This document shows, piece by piece, positions 36,520-45,063 of a stretch of DNA of 64,000 nt. A model generated the notes under the pieces. The model was not told the origin of the DNA. It did no database searches and was given only the letters and a program-made list of their open reading frames with translations. The translations under genes and the position numbers were made by a program. Source of the stretch: Campylobacter taeniopygiae (GTDB lineage: Bacteria; Campylobacterota; Campylobacteria; Campylobacterales; Campylobacteraceae); contig NZ_NXLY01000010.1 of the NCBI RefSeq assembly GCF_005406225.1, positions 1 to 64,000 of the forward strand, written 5' to 3'. How positions within the stretch are numbered: position 1 is the first letter of the stretch; each line of letters starts with the position of its first letter.

Positions 36520-37569
36520 ATGACTAAAGAAAAAATCATCTCTTATGAAGAATTTCAAGCAAATCCTATGCTTCAATGGTTTTTTGATACAGAAATTAAG
36601 CATAGTATTAAAGATAAATATTATAAGGAATGGCAAGATTTTATCAACAAAGAAGGTATAAATGTGATTTGTATCACAAAAGATCCTAAGGGCGAGGATA
36701 TTCTTAAGTTAGATTTATGGGATAGAAAGACAATATTGGATCCATTATTTCACTTTGCTTGTTATGATTATGAATTTTTTGAATTTATTTTACAATTCAT
36801 AAAAGATCAAACATGGTTGAATTTTTTACTTGCATGTAATGCAATTGCTTGGGGTAAAGATGTATCGAATTTAGAGCATACAAAAAAAATTATTAAGCTT
36901 TTAGTGGATAAGGGAGCTAATATCAATGCTTACTTTTATCAAGGCGAGAAAGGGCGGTATGAACCCATAATCTTTAAAACTCGCCCTCTAGGTTCTGCCA
37001 CTAAAATAGAAAGAGCTAATAAATTAGAACTTTTGCATTTTTTACTAGAACTAGGAGCAGATCCTAATCTTAAAAATTCAAGAGGTGAAAATTTATTGCA
37101 CAATTTTCTTCTTTCAGAGGAGCAAAAATTTGCTAATGCCTTAATTGATAGTGGTAAAATAAAAGATATCAATGAAATCATAGAATATGATAAAGGGGCA
37201 ATTTATTATGGAGAGAGTGCTTTGATATTGGCAGTAAGGAAGTGTTATTCTAACACAGTTAAAAAGCTCATTGAAGCAGGAGCTAATGTAAATGTTTTTG
37301 ATGGTTTTGGAGATTCAGCTCTTGATCTTATAGGCAATAAAAGTGAAACCATAAAAAAATACCTTCTTAAAGCAGGAGCTAAAAGTTCTTTAGAGCTTTT
37401 AGGCAGTGAAGAAAAACTGAGAGAATTTAAAGATGAAATGCGAAAAAAAGGAGAAATACAAGATAAAATAAAAAAAGAACGCGAAAAACAACTTAAGGAA
37501 AATTATCTTGCCATCCTAGAAAAAACTCCTTTAGTGTTTCATAGAAAAATAGAAGTTATCAAGGAGTAA
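36520..37569 (+). CDS. Ankyrin-repeat protein, single NPML-WFF unit (second)
   Basis: A 349-residue paralogue of the preceding gene, 12 bases downstream with the same ribosome binding site AAAAAGGAAAACAA. The two are nearly identical in the C-terminal two thirds but differ strongly at residues 45-75 (INKEGINVICITKDPKGED against VKKTDLNTMYIIENPKGKD), so the variable part is a defined surface segment before the first repeat. It is the last member of the array. Confidence 0.82.
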   Translation: MTKEKIISYEEFQANPMLQWFFDTEIKHSIKDKYYKEWQDFINKEGINVICITKDPKGEDILKLDLWDRKTILDPLFHFACYDYEFFEFILQFIKDQTWLNFLLACNAIAWGKDVSNLEHTKKIIKLLVDKGANINAYFYQGEKGRYEPIIFKTRPLGSATKIERANKLELLHFLLELGADPNLKNSRGENLLHNFLLSEEQKFANALIDSGKIKDINEIIEYDKGAIYYGESALILAVRKCYSNTVKKLIEAGANVNVFDGFGDSALDLIGNKSETIKKYLLKAGAKSSLELLGSEEKLREFKDEMRKKGEIQDKIKKEREKQLKENYLAILEKTPLVFHRKIEVIKE

Positions 37570-37699
37570 TGACTCTAATATAAAAAATCTTAGGAGGAAA
37601 ACAGTAAAAAATAATCGTAGCAATAAAATCTAATAATTTAAAAGTAAGAATTTAATAGCATAGAGGTAGTTAATACAAGAAAGAGTTTAAGAATCAAAA

Positions 37700-39181
37700 A
37701 TGTTTTTATCAAAGTCGAGATATATAAGAGCCTTACAATGCGTGAAATCTTTATGGCTTAAAACCTACAAAAGTGAAGTTTTGGATACGCCAGATGACAA
37801 TGTTTTGACTAAATTTAGCACAGGGGATAAAGTAGGCGAGTTGGCTTATGGTTTATTTTCAAAGGGTGTGAAAATAGAATTTCAAAGCAGTACCTTTGAG
37901 GAAAAATGCCAGCTTACTAAGGATTTGATTGAGCAAAATCAAGAAATAATATACGAGGCCACTTTTTCTTATAAAGGCATTGTAGTCATGGTAGATATCT
38001 TGCAAAATACAAAATCAGGATTGATTATCAATGAGGTAAAAAGCTCCACTTCTTTAAAAGATGTTTATTTGGATGATTGTGCTTTGCAATATTATGTTTT
38101 ATCAAATTTAGGCTATAGCGTTAATCGGGTTAATTTAATTTATATCAATAAAAATTATATTAGAGAAGATAAGCTTAATTTGGATGAGTTGTTTATCGTG
38201 GGTGATATTACGCAGCAGGTTGCATCTAAACAAAGACAAGTGGAACAAAATTTGATCGATTTTGAACAAGTACTAGCCTTGGAAGAGGAACCTAATATCG
38301 ATATAGGAAAACAATGTTTTTATCCTTATGAATGCGATGCCTATACTTATTGTTGGGATAAACAAAGAAATTTGTGTCATCATGAAAATATTTTTAATAT
38401 CGCAAGATTAAATCAAGATAAGAAATTTAACCTTTACAGACAAAATATTATTAATTTTTCAGATATTAAAGATTTATCTATTTTTAATGTGCAGCAACAA
38501 ATTCAAATCAAAGCTTGTTTAAATCAAGAAATCATCATAAATAAAGATAAAATCAAAGCTTTTTTAGCGACGCTAAGTTATCCCGTGTATCATTTGGACT
38601 TTGAAACTTTTTCTCAAGCTATCCCAGAATTTAAAGGAGTTAGGCCATATGAGCAAATTCCTTTTCAATTTTCTTTACATATTGATAATAAGGATAAATT
38701 AGAGCATAGGGAATTTTTATCTCAATGCGGAGTCGATCCTAGAGAGCAGTTGGTTAAAAATTTGATCGCTTATATACCAAAAGATGTATGCGTTCTTGCT
38801 TATAATGCAAGTTTTGAAAAAGGAGTTATAAGAAAATTAGCGGATTTATATCCTGAATTTAGGGAGCATTTATTAAATATAGAAAGCAATATTAAAGACT
38901 TGATGATACCTTTTCAAAATAAAGATTATTATCATTATAAAATGCAAGGGAGTTATTCTATAAAAATGGTTTTACCCGCTTTAATTCCACAAATGGAACA
39001 AGCTTATAAAAATTTGTCTTTAATCCACAATGGAGGCGAAGCGATGCAGAGCTTTGAATCGATGAAAAACATGGATGAATTAACTCAAAATCAATACCGA
39101 AAGGCTTTGCTTGAGTATTGCAAACTTGATACTTTAGCGATGGTAAAAATTTTACAGCATTTAGAAGAGGTTGTAAAATAA
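37700..39181 (+). CDS. DUF2779 protein: Cas4-like nuclease domain plus DEDD exonuclease-like domain
   Basis: A 493-residue protein of the DUF2779 type. The N-terminal half resembles RecB/Cas4 PD-(D/E)XK nucleases: VDILQNTKSGLIINEVKSS near residues 97-115 gives the catalytic Asp...EVK, and Cys14 with the cluster CFYPYECDAYTYC near residues 212-224 suggests an Fe-S cluster. The C-terminal half begins YHLDFETFSQAIP near residue 297, where DFE is the first exonuclease acidic motif, and ends with LLEYCKLDTLAMV near 471. Such proteins are found with mobile or defence-type DNA; its cellular role is unknown. The start ATG 37700 has a weak ribosome binding site. Confidence 0.8.
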   Translation: MFLSKSRYIRALQCVKSLWLKTYKSEVLDTPDDNVLTKFSTGDKVGELAYGLFSKGVKIEFQSSTFEEKCQLTKDLIEQNQEIIYEATFSYKGIVVMVDILQNTKSGLIINEVKSSTSLKDVYLDDCALQYYVLSNLGYSVNRVNLIYINKNYIREDKLNLDELFIVGDITQQVASKQRQVEQNLIDFEQVLALEEEPNIDIGKQCFYPYECDAYTYCWDKQRNLCHHENIFNIARLNQDKKFNLYRQNIINFSDIKDLSIFNVQQQIQIKACLNQEIIINKDKIKAFLATLSYPVYHLDFETFSQAIPEFKGVRPYEQIPFQFSLHIDNKDKLEHREFLSQCGVDPREQLVKNLIAYIPKDVCVLAYNASFEKGVIRKLADLYPEFREHLLNIESNIKDLMIPFQNKDYYHYKMQGSYSIKMVLPALIPQMEQAYKNLSLIHNGGEAMQSFESMKNMDELTQNQYRKALLEYCKLDTLAMVKILQHLEEVVK

Positions 39182-39191
39182 GATTTTAAAT

Positions 39192-39302
39192 TTATTTTTT
39201 TAAATATGCCTTTAAAATATTTTCAAGTTTAGTTTTTAATTTTATAGGAGAGATGATTTTTATATAAGGGATCCACTGTTTGACCAAATTTAAAATTTCA
39301 TT
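39192..39302 (-). pseudogene. C-terminal remnant of a WYL-domain transcriptional regulator
   Basis: In the minus-strand frame ending at 39192-39194 the sequence reads NEILNLVKQWIPYIKIISPI, then KLKTKLENILKAYLKK-stop. The WIPYIKIISP..L...L pattern is typical of the last helix of WYL regulators. No DNA-binding or WYL core remains upstream, so it is a truncated remnant. It overlaps the end of the 58-residue ORF in a different frame. Confidence 0.6.
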
Positions 39303-39466
39303 TGTTTATTAAAGATTTTATCAATTTTATTTTCTAAAGTATCTATTTTCATGGCAATTTCATTAACATTGTGCGACATTTCAGAAATAATATCTTTATA
39401 ATCATCACTCCAGTAAATATTTTCTTCTTCTGTTTGCTTATACCATTTTAAGTTTAATTCCAACAT
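39290..39466 (-). CDS. 58-residue coiled-coil-like small protein
   Basis: A minus-strand ORF starting MLELNLKWYKQTEEENIYW and ending KIDKIFNKQMKF. The second half (SHNVNEIAMKIDTLENKIDKI) is a heptad-like amphipathic helix. A stronger ribosome binding site (AAGGAGAAAA) precedes a different 7-codon ORF just upstream (MLPFILR-stop), so translation here may depend on reinitiation. It could be an independent small gene or a remnant. Too short for a typical family call. Confidence 0.35.
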   Translation of the reverse strand: MLELNLKWYKQTEEENIYWSDDYKDIISEMSHNVNEIAMKIDTLENKIDKIFNKQMKF

Positions 39467-39540
39467 AGCCTATCTTAAAATAAAAGGTAGCATTTTTTCT
39501 CCTTGAACTAAAATTACAAGGAAAGTATAAAATACTCTTG

Positions 39541-39594
39541 CGACAGGTTATGTCATGAAATTTTTATTTTTTATTTTTTTGACACAACCTTTCA
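39541..39594. promoter_or_regulatory. Operator-like imperfect inverted repeat between divergent small genes
   Basis: GACAGGTTATGTCATGAAA at 39541-39559 and TTTTTTTGACACAACCTTTCA ending at 39593 form an imperfect inverted repeat. It lies between a minus-strand TATACT-like -10 box (near 39520-39530) and a plus-strand TAAAAT box (near 39606), where a repressor for both directions would bind. The WYL-regulator remnant next to it is a natural candidate for the lost regulator. Confidence 0.4.
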
Positions 39595-39630
39595 TATTTT
39601 TTTATTAAAATACTTATTAAAGGAGGATTT

Positions 39631-39829
39631 ATGTTATCGGTAATTTTATTTTTAATCGTGGGTTTTGTTAGTTTTATCCTAATAGGAGTTTTTCGGGTGT
39701 TACTTCTTGCTTTTGTGTTGATAGTATTTTTTATAAATATATAGATATGGATTTTTAAATTTTACAGGTATTTTGTTTTTGCTAGCAGTTATTGCATGGT
39801 TGATTAAACAATATAAAAATAAATTATAG
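39631..39829 (+). pseudogene. Small membrane protein split by a frameshift
   Basis: ATG 39631 follows a strong AAGGAGGA site and encodes 37 residues (MLSVILFLIVGFVSFILIGV...) before TAG at 39742-39744. The next frame continues as GFLNFTGILFLLAVIAWLIK with a Lys-rich end and a stop at 39827-39829. One base change near 39735 would join them into a protein of about 66 residues with two membrane helices. Family unknown. About 310 bases of AT-rich sequence without genes follow, up to the receptor gene. Confidence 0.55.
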
Positions 39830-40054
39830 GGCAATATCAAAAAAAATTATTCAATATTTAAAAAATGAATTCATAATATCATCGTTTATTTTAAAAAATT
39901 TATAATGTAAAATACATTTTTTTAACAATATTTATTTAATAATAATTAAATTCTTTAAATTTATTTCCTGCAAATACATAAATTCTCAATATAAAAAATA
40001 TTTTTTATTTTTATCATTACAAATTTTTATTATTAAATGTAATAATTATTACTA

Positions 40055-40060
40055 TATAAT
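40055..40060 (+). promoter_or_regulatory. Promoter -10 box upstream of the chemoreceptor
   Basis: TATAAT at 40055-40060, followed by AAAGGAG at 40083-40089 in front of a 14-codon leader ORF (TTG 40096 to TGA 40138-40140, reading [13 protein letters not shown]). The leader stop shares a base with the receptor ATG at 40140, so translation could be coupled. Confidence 0.5.
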
Positions 40061-40139
40061 TGCAATTTTTATTTTGATTACAAAAGGAGAATAATTTGAG
40101 AAGTTTAAAAATTAAGTTTTCCGTGAAAGGAAGGGATTG

Positions 40140-42119
40140 ATGAAAAAAAGTAGTGTATCATTAAAATTAACTTTATGTGTAGGTGTTTTGATAGTTATTG
40201 TATTGGCTGTTGCGAGCACTATAAGTTATTTTGATTCTAAAAATAACACTTTTGAATTACTTGAAGATACTCAGTTAAAAACCGTAGAAGATGTTGCAAT
40301 GGCATTTGATAATTACGGAAAAAGCAGACGAGTTGCCATGGAGGTTTTGGCTAAAGAAATTGAAAAAGTATTAGATAAAGGCAACGATGAGGAAATCTTT
40401 AGTTTGTTAGAATCTTTCAAAGAAGCTTTTGGTTTTGAATTTGTCTTCTTAGGTTTTGAAAATTCAAGAAAAGTTTTTACCTCTGATAGAAAAATATTAG
40501 ATTCTGAAGCCTTTAATCTTAAAAATATAGCATGGTATAAAGAGGCTAAAGACGCAACTAAAGCGATCGTACGCGGCCCATCTAGATCAGATATTAATGG
40601 TAAAGCAGTTTTAACCTACGCAATGCCTATTTATAAAGATGGAAATTTTGTAGGAGCCGTTGGTAGTGATTATAGTTTAGAGCAATTTTCAAAGGATGTT
40701 TTAGTCTATGGAAAATCTGCAAGTTCTTATGCTGCAGTTTATGGTCCAGATGGAGATATCTATTTTCATGAATTTCCAGATAGAATTTTAACAAAAAATT
40801 CATTAAGTATTAATATTACTAATGTAATTAATTCTAATCCGCAGTATTATCTTAATCCAAAAAATCCAAATGCCTTATTTCAAGTTTATGATGATAAAGG
40901 GAAAAAATATGATGTATTATGTAGCGCAACTATCAATCCAAAATTTAGAATTTGTACGATATCTCAAGATGAAGCTTATACAGAACCGGCTAAAATAACT
41001 CTTTTAAAACAGATTTGTCTAGGTATTATTTCTACCATTATCGCCCTCATCCTCATTAGAATTCTAATCTCAAGAGGTCTCTCCCCACTCACCACCATCC
41101 AAACTGGTCTTAACTCATTCTTTGATTTCATCAATCATAAAACAAAGAATGTCTCTACGATTAATATAAATACTAATGATGAGTTTGGTCAAATCTCAAA
41201 AGCTATCAATGAAAACATCCTTGTTACTAAACAAGGTTTAGAACAAGATAACCAAGCTGTAAAAGAATCAGTCTCTACAGTTCAAACAGTAGAAAGAGGA
41301 GATTTAACTGCAAGAATTACTGCAAATCCAAGAAATCCTCAACTTGTAGAACTTAAAAACGTTTTAAATAAACTCTTAGATGTTTTACAAACTAAAGTAG
41401 GTTCTGATATGAATGCTATTCATAAAATCTTTGAAGAATATAAGAGCTTAGACTTTAGAAATAAATTAGAAAATGCTAGTGGTAGTGTTGAAGTAACTAC
41501 TAATGCTTTAGGTGAAGAAATCATTAAAATGTTAAAACAAAGTTCTGAATTTGCTAATCACTTAGCAAGTGAAAGTTCTAAATTACAAAATGCTGTTCAA
41601 AACCTAACTAGTTCTTCTAATTCTCAAGCAGCTTCTTTAGAAGAAACTGCTGCTGCTTTAGAAGAAATCACTTCTTCTATGCAAAATGTTTCAGTTAAAA
41701 CTAGTGATGTTATCACTCAATCTGAAGAAATTAAAAACGTTACAGGTATTATTGGAGATATTGCAGATCAAATCAACCTCTTAGCATTAAATGCTGCTAT
41801 AGAAGCTGCACGTGCAGGAGAACATGGAAGAGGATTTGCTGTTGTTGCTGATGAAGTTAGAAAACTAGCTGAAAGAACTCAAAAATCATTATCTGAAATA
41901 GAAGCAAATACAAATTTACTTGTTCAATCTATCAATGATATGGCAGAATCTATTAAAGAACAAACTGCAGGTATTACTCAAATCAATGAGAGTGTAGCTC
42001 AAATTGATCAAACTACTAAAGACAATGTAGAAATTGCTAATGAATCAGCTATCATTTCTAATACAGTTAGTGATATAGCTAATAATATATTAGAAGATGT
42101 TAAGAAGAAAAGATTTTAA
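40140..42119 (+). CDS. Methyl-accepting chemotaxis receptor, transmembrane (Tlp4-like)
   Basis: A 659-residue receptor. A first membrane helix spans about residues 9-29, a periplasmic dCache-type sensor about 30-290 ([20 protein letters not shown], then [24 protein letters not shown]), and a second helix about 293-312. A HAMP region and the cytoplasmic hairpin follow, with the tip [29 protein letters not shown]. It ends [11 protein letters not shown] use ATG 40140 rather than TTG 40137 because of the AAGGAAGG site. The ligand is unknown. In C. jejuni I recall the gene at this position as Cj0262c (tlp4), with a signalling domain shared among Tlp2/3/4. Confidence 0.92.
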   Translation: MKKSSVSLKLTLCVGVLIVIVLAVASTISYFDSKNNTFELLEDTQLKTVEDVAMAFDNYGKSRRVAMEVLAKEIEKVLDKGNDEEIFSLLESFKEAFGFEFVFLGFENSRKVFTSDRKILDSEAFNLKNIAWYKEAKDATKAIVRGPSRSDINGKAVLTYAMPIYKDGNFVGAVGSDYSLEQFSKDVLVYGKSASSYAAVYGPDGDIYFHEFPDRILTKNSLSINITNVINSNPQYYLNPKNPNALFQVYDDKGKKYDVLCSATINPKFRICTISQDEAYTEPAKITLLKQICLGIISTIIALILIRILISRGLSPLTTIQTGLNSFFDFINHKTKNVSTININTNDEFGQISKAINENILVTKQGLEQDNQAVKESVSTVQTVERGDLTARITANPRNPQLVELKNVLNKLLDVLQTKVGSDMNAIHKIFEEYKSLDFRNKLENASGSVEVTTNALGEEIIKMLKQSSEFANHLASESSKLQNAVQNLTSSSNSQAASLEETAAALEEITSSMQNVSVKTSDVITQSEEIKNVTGIIGDIADQINLLALNAAIEAARAGEHGRGFAVVADEVRKLAERTQKSLSEIEANTNLLVQSINDMAESIKEQTAGITQINESVAQIDQTTKDNVEIANESAIISNTVSDIANNILEDVKKKRF

Positions 42120-42134
42120 GAGATCTTTAATCAC

Positions 42135-42166
42135 TCAATAACTAGCTTAAGAAAGCTAGTTATTGA
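42135..42166 (+). terminator. Hairpin after the chemoreceptor gene
   Basis: A perfect 14-bp inverted repeat, TCAATAACTAGCTT / AAGCTAGTTATTGA, with a 4-base loop, 15 bases after the receptor stop. It is followed by TCTTATGTT, a weak U-tract, so termination is likely but may be leaky. Confidence 0.7.
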
Positions 42167-42207
42167 TCTTATGTTATCATTTTATATATTTTTATTAAGG
42201 AAAATAT

Positions 42208-42912
42208 ATGGATTTGTGGGATAAGAAAGCTAAAAATTATGTAAGATATGGAAAATTAAACGATATTCAAAAGCAAACTTTTGAAAAAATAAACGAATTA
42301 AATATTGATTTTATAAATAAAAATATCGTTGATATAGGTTGTGGCACAGGTGTTTGGACTTTACATTTAGCACAAAAAGCAAAAAGCGTTTTAGGTGTGG
42401 ATAACTCTAAGGCCATGCTTGAAATTTTGCAAGAAGATGCCTTAAAAAATAATACTAACAACGTTAAAACACTCCATTTAGATTTTGAAAGCTTTTATAA
42501 AGAAAATCAAGAAAAATTTGATATAGCGTTTTTGAGTATGTCTCCGGCTTTGCAAAATGAAAATGACTTTAAAGCTTTTTTAAATTTGGCTTCGCAAAGG
42601 ATATATCTTGGTTGGGCTGATTATAGAAAAAGTGATTTTTTAGATCCTATATTTAAACATTTTAATACCGAATTTAAAGGTTGTTATAAAAAAGATTTAG
42701 AAAGTTTTTTGCTAGAAAAAAATATAAATTTTTATAAATTTGTATTTGATGAAGAAAGAGTAGTATATAGAAGTAAAGATGAGGCTATAGAAAATGCCTT
42801 ATGGCATTTAAGTATGAATAATATTAAGACAAATAGAGAAAAAATAACAAAATTTATCAAATCAGATATTAAGGAAACAATAGTTTCTAAAATTAAACTT
42901 TTAGTTTTATGA
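42208..42912 (+). CDS. SAM-dependent methyltransferase, class I
   Basis: A 234-residue protein. Motif I VDIGCGTGVWTLHLA lies near residues 41-55, followed by VLGVDNSKAML near 62-72 and the acidic/aromatic region FDIAFLSMSPAL near 103-114, the order of class I methyltransferases. The substrate cannot be predicted. It is a single gene between the receptor terminator and the TM2 gene. I recall the equivalent as Cj0261c. Confidence 0.88.
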   Translation: MDLWDKKAKNYVRYGKLNDIQKQTFEKINELNIDFINKNIVDIGCGTGVWTLHLAQKAKSVLGVDNSKAMLEILQEDALKNNTNNVKTLHLDFESFYKENQEKFDIAFLSMSPALQNENDFKAFLNLASQRIYLGWADYRKSDFLDPIFKHFNTEFKGCYKKDLESFLLEKNINFYKFVFDEERVVYRSKDEAIENALWHLSMNNIKTNREKITKFIKSDIKETIVSKIKLLVL

Positions 42913-42971
42913 TCATAAAAATCATTTATAAATTTAATTTTAAATAATATTGAAAATCTTAAATATTTCGT

Positions 42972-42977
42972 TATAAT
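42972..42977 (+). promoter_or_regulatory. Promoter -10 box for the TM2 gene
   Basis: TATAAT at 42972-42977 in the context TTCGTTATAATTTC; the ribosome binding site AGGAGA is at 43001-43006 and the ATG at 43011. Confidence 0.6.
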
Positions 42978-43010
42978 TTCACTTTTTATAATTATTATTT
43001 AGGAGAATAC

Positions 43011-43388
43011 ATGGAATCTAATTCTATTTTAATGGCGATTTCAGATAAAATTCCATCTGAAGGTTTGCCACTTTTGCAAGATAAGCTTAAAAATGCTTCT
43101 GAAGAGAAAATCAATTCTCTCGCTACCTTACCTTTAAAAAATCATATTTTAGGTTTAGTTTTGGGACTATTTTTTGGTTACTTTGGTGTAGATCGTTTTT
43201 ATAAAGGTGATAAAAATTTGGGTATTGCTAAACTTGCTGTTTTTATTTTAGGTGTTATAGGAAGTTTTTTTGTTATAGGCAGCCTTTTTCTAATTGTGCT
43301 ATGGGTATGGTGTATAGCAGATTACTTTTTAGTATGGAAAGGAATCAAAAAAGATAATTTTGATAAAATTTTAAAAACATTGGATTAA
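43011..43388 (+). CDS. TM2 domain membrane protein
   Basis: A 125-residue protein. The N-terminal 45 residues are soluble, followed by a TM2 domain: two membrane helices linked by GYFGVDRFYKGDKNLGIAKL near residues 57-76, the conserved Asp-Arg-Phe turn of the family. The second helix pair continues to WCIADYFLVWKGIK. Function unknown. It converges with pyrC and shares a terminator with it. Confidence 0.9.
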   Translation: MESNSILMAISDKIPSEGLPLLQDKLKNASEEKINSLATLPLKNHILGLVLGLFFGYFGVDRFYKGDKNLGIAKLAVFILGVIGSFFVIGSLFLIVLWVWCIADYFLVWKGIKKDNFDKILKTLD

Positions 43389-43395
43389 TGTTATT

Positions 43396-43424
43396 AACAA
43401 AACTAATTCTAAATTAGTTTTGTT
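43396..43424. terminator. Bidirectional terminator between the TM2 gene and pyrC
   Basis: A 13-bp inverted repeat AACAAAACTAATT / AATTAGTTTTGTT with a 3-base loop, flanked by T-rich sequence on the plus strand. The pyrC stop codon (43409-43411) lies in the loop, so the stem serves both convergent genes. Confidence 0.75.
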
Positions 43425-44407
43425 TTAAATTTTAAGCTTTTTTCTGCCATGAAAGGCACTACATCGCCATATTTTTGCGGTACTTGCCATTCTTGTTTTT
43501 CTAAATTTATGATTTTGTCTTTTTCAAATTTAAAATCATAAATTTTACAAGCATTATCTGAAATAAATTTTTGTAAATTTTTTTCATTTGAGTTTTTTTC
43601 AAAAAGTTCAGCCAAAACAGGTAAAATAACAGGTGCGCTAAAAACTCCAGCCGCGCAACCGCAACATTCTTTAGTATGTAGTGGGTGTGGCGCACTATCG
43701 CTTCCAAACATAGCTTTTTCATATCCGCTAAAAGCAAGTTCGCAAAGCGCGTCTTTATCTTCATAACGCTTAGCGATTGGTTTGCAAAATAAATGCGGAT
43801 CCATTTTTCCACCCACAACATCATCTAAAGTGATCATTAAATGATGTAAAGTTATAGTGGCGTATAAATTTTCATAATCTTTGAGTAAATCGCATAAAAC
43901 TTTAGTGGTAATATGCTCCATGACTATTTTTAAATTTGGAAAATTTTGAGCTAATTTTTCATAAATTTTTGCAAAATTTGCTTCTCTGTCCATAACAAAA
44001 TCATTGGTTTCGCCATGGATTAGCAAAGGTATATTTAACTCACTCATCGCATTTAGAGTGGGTTTTAAATTTTGTATATCAAAGCTTGAAATTCCATTGT
44101 CTGAATTTGTAGTAATGCCAGCAGGATAAAGCTTGATGGCAAAAATTTCATCTTTTGCATTTTCTAAAAATTTTTCATCATATTCTTTAAAAAATAAAGT
44201 CATCAAAGGGGTAAAATCTTCATTTTTACAAGCTTTCATAATCCTTTGTTTATAGGCTTTTAAAGAATTTATATCTGTGATTGGAGTGATTAAATTTGGC
44301 ATGATAACGCCAGCTTTAAAATCTTTTGCGCTAAATGGAGCTACTAAATCAAGCATTTTTTCATCACGTAAATGTAAATGCATATCTAAAGGATTTTTTA
44401 GCGTCAT
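43409..44407 (-). CDS. pyrC: Dihydroorotase
   Basis: A 332-residue dihydroorotase that closes carbamoyl-aspartate to dihydroorotate in pyrimidine synthesis. The zinc-ligand motif DMHLHLRD is at residues 8-15, the lysine to be carbamylated lies in IKLYPAG near 90-96, a histidine in HGETND near 126, another in MEHITTK near 163-169, and the catalytic Asp in GSDSAPHP near 236-243. These match the class of PyrC found in E. coli-type enzymes. It is complete and monocistronic or first in a short run with the HTH gene downstream of dgkA. Confidence 0.96.
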   Translation of the reverse strand: MTLKNPLDMHLHLRDEKMLDLVAPFSAKDFKAGVIMPNLITPITDINSLKAYKQRIMKACKNEDFTPLMTLFFKEYDEKFLENAKDEIFAIKLYPAGITTNSDNGISSFDIQNLKPTLNAMSELNIPLLIHGETNDFVMDREANFAKIYEKLAQNFPNLKIVMEHITTKVLCDLLKDYENLYATITLHHLMITLDDVVGGKMDPHLFCKPIAKRYEDKDALCELAFSGYEKAMFGSDSAPHPLHTKECCGCAAGVFSAPVILPVLAELFEKNSNEKNLQKFISDNACKIYDFKFEKDKIINLEKQEWQVPQKYGDVVPFMAEKSLKFKTKLI

Positions 44408-44473
44408 TGTCTCTCCTTTTTATAAAAAATAATTGCTTAAATTTATCAAAATATACAAAAAAGATAAATTAAA

Positions 44474-44713
44474 TTATATTTCTTCTTTGATATAAATTTG
44501 GTATAAACCATTTTTAAGACGCCTAAAAAGCTTTTTTTCTTCCAAAAATTTAAAAGTGGCAATGATGGTAGGTTTGCTAAGATCGAGCTTGCTTTGAATT
44601 TCGCTAATTTTTATCATGATAAAGCCATTTTCATCGGCATTTTCGCATAAAAATTTTAAAAGTTCATAGCGTTTTTTTCCAAAAATACCACGCATTAATT
44701 TTTCAAAATTCAT
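44474..44713 (-). CDS. Small winged-helix DNA-binding protein
   Basis: A 79-residue protein with a helix-turn-helix (MIKISEIQSKLDLSKPTIIATFKFLEEKKLFRR near residues 33-65) followed by a short wing. I chose ATG 44713 because it overlaps the dgkA stop as ATGA; an upstream in-frame ATG at 44740 would add nine residues within dgkA. It is the last gene of the eptC-dgkA run. Sometimes annotated as ArsR or RepL-like; targets are unknown. Confidence 0.8.
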   Translation of the reverse strand: MNFEKLMRGIFGKKRYELLKFLCENADENGFIMIKISEIQSKLDLSKPTIIATFKFLEEKKLFRRLKNGLYQIYIKEEI

Positions 44714-45063
44714 ATTAAACCTACTAAGATAAAAATCCAAGCAAAAAGTGCCAAAATCACACTAAAAAAGACTCCAGCGCTTGCGCAATCTTTGGCGATT
44801 TTTGCTTTTTGATGCCATTTATCGGTTATGAGATCTACGCAAGCTTCGATGGCTGAGTTAAAAGATTCTGCAATTAAGATTAAAATTAAAACCGCTATTA
44901 AAATGAGATGTTCTATCAAACTCACCTTTAAAAAAAAGCTGATTAAAATAGCAGGGATAATGATGCAAATTTCAATGCGAAAAGCCATCTCATTTTTAAA
45001 TAAAGCCATGATCCCTTCTAGGGCGTATTTGGCATTATTGAAAATGTGGTATTTTGGTTTCAT
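44710..45063 (-). CDS. dgkA: Diacylglycerol kinase (DgkA)
   Basis: A 117-residue membrane kinase that recycles diacylglycerol to phosphatidic acid. It has three membrane helices and the family motifs: FRIE near residues 28-31, AESFNSAIEACVDL near 65-78, and KAKIAKDCASAGVF near 86-99 with the conserved Glu and Asp. It overlaps eptC and the HTH gene by 4 bases each. The neighbour EptC uses phosphatidylethanolamine and releases diacylglycerol, so pairing the two genes makes biochemical sense. Confidence 0.95.
   Translation of the reverse strand: MKPKYHIFNNAKYALEGIMALFKNEMAFRIEICIIIPAILISFFLKVSLIEHLILIAVLILILIAESFNSAIEACVDLITDKWHQKAKIAKDCASAGVFFSVILALFAWIFILVGLI

Noticed and set aside
9330..37600. 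Integrated mobile element (ICE or prophage)
   Set aside because: No integrase, transposase, relaxase or phage structural gene and no tRNA gene or attachment repeats at the borders. rnpB at the left border looks complete. Horizontal origin remains possible but unproven.
37600..37699. AGGAGGAAAACA at about 37601 as the ribosome binding site of another ankyrin array gene
   Set aside because: It resembles the site in front of the array genes, but the following sequence (GTAAAAAATAATCG) has no start codon leading to an ORF.
43507..43824. 105-codon minus-strand frame inside pyrC
   Set aside because: Same strand but a different frame; pyrC with all zinc motifs is continuous over this stretch.
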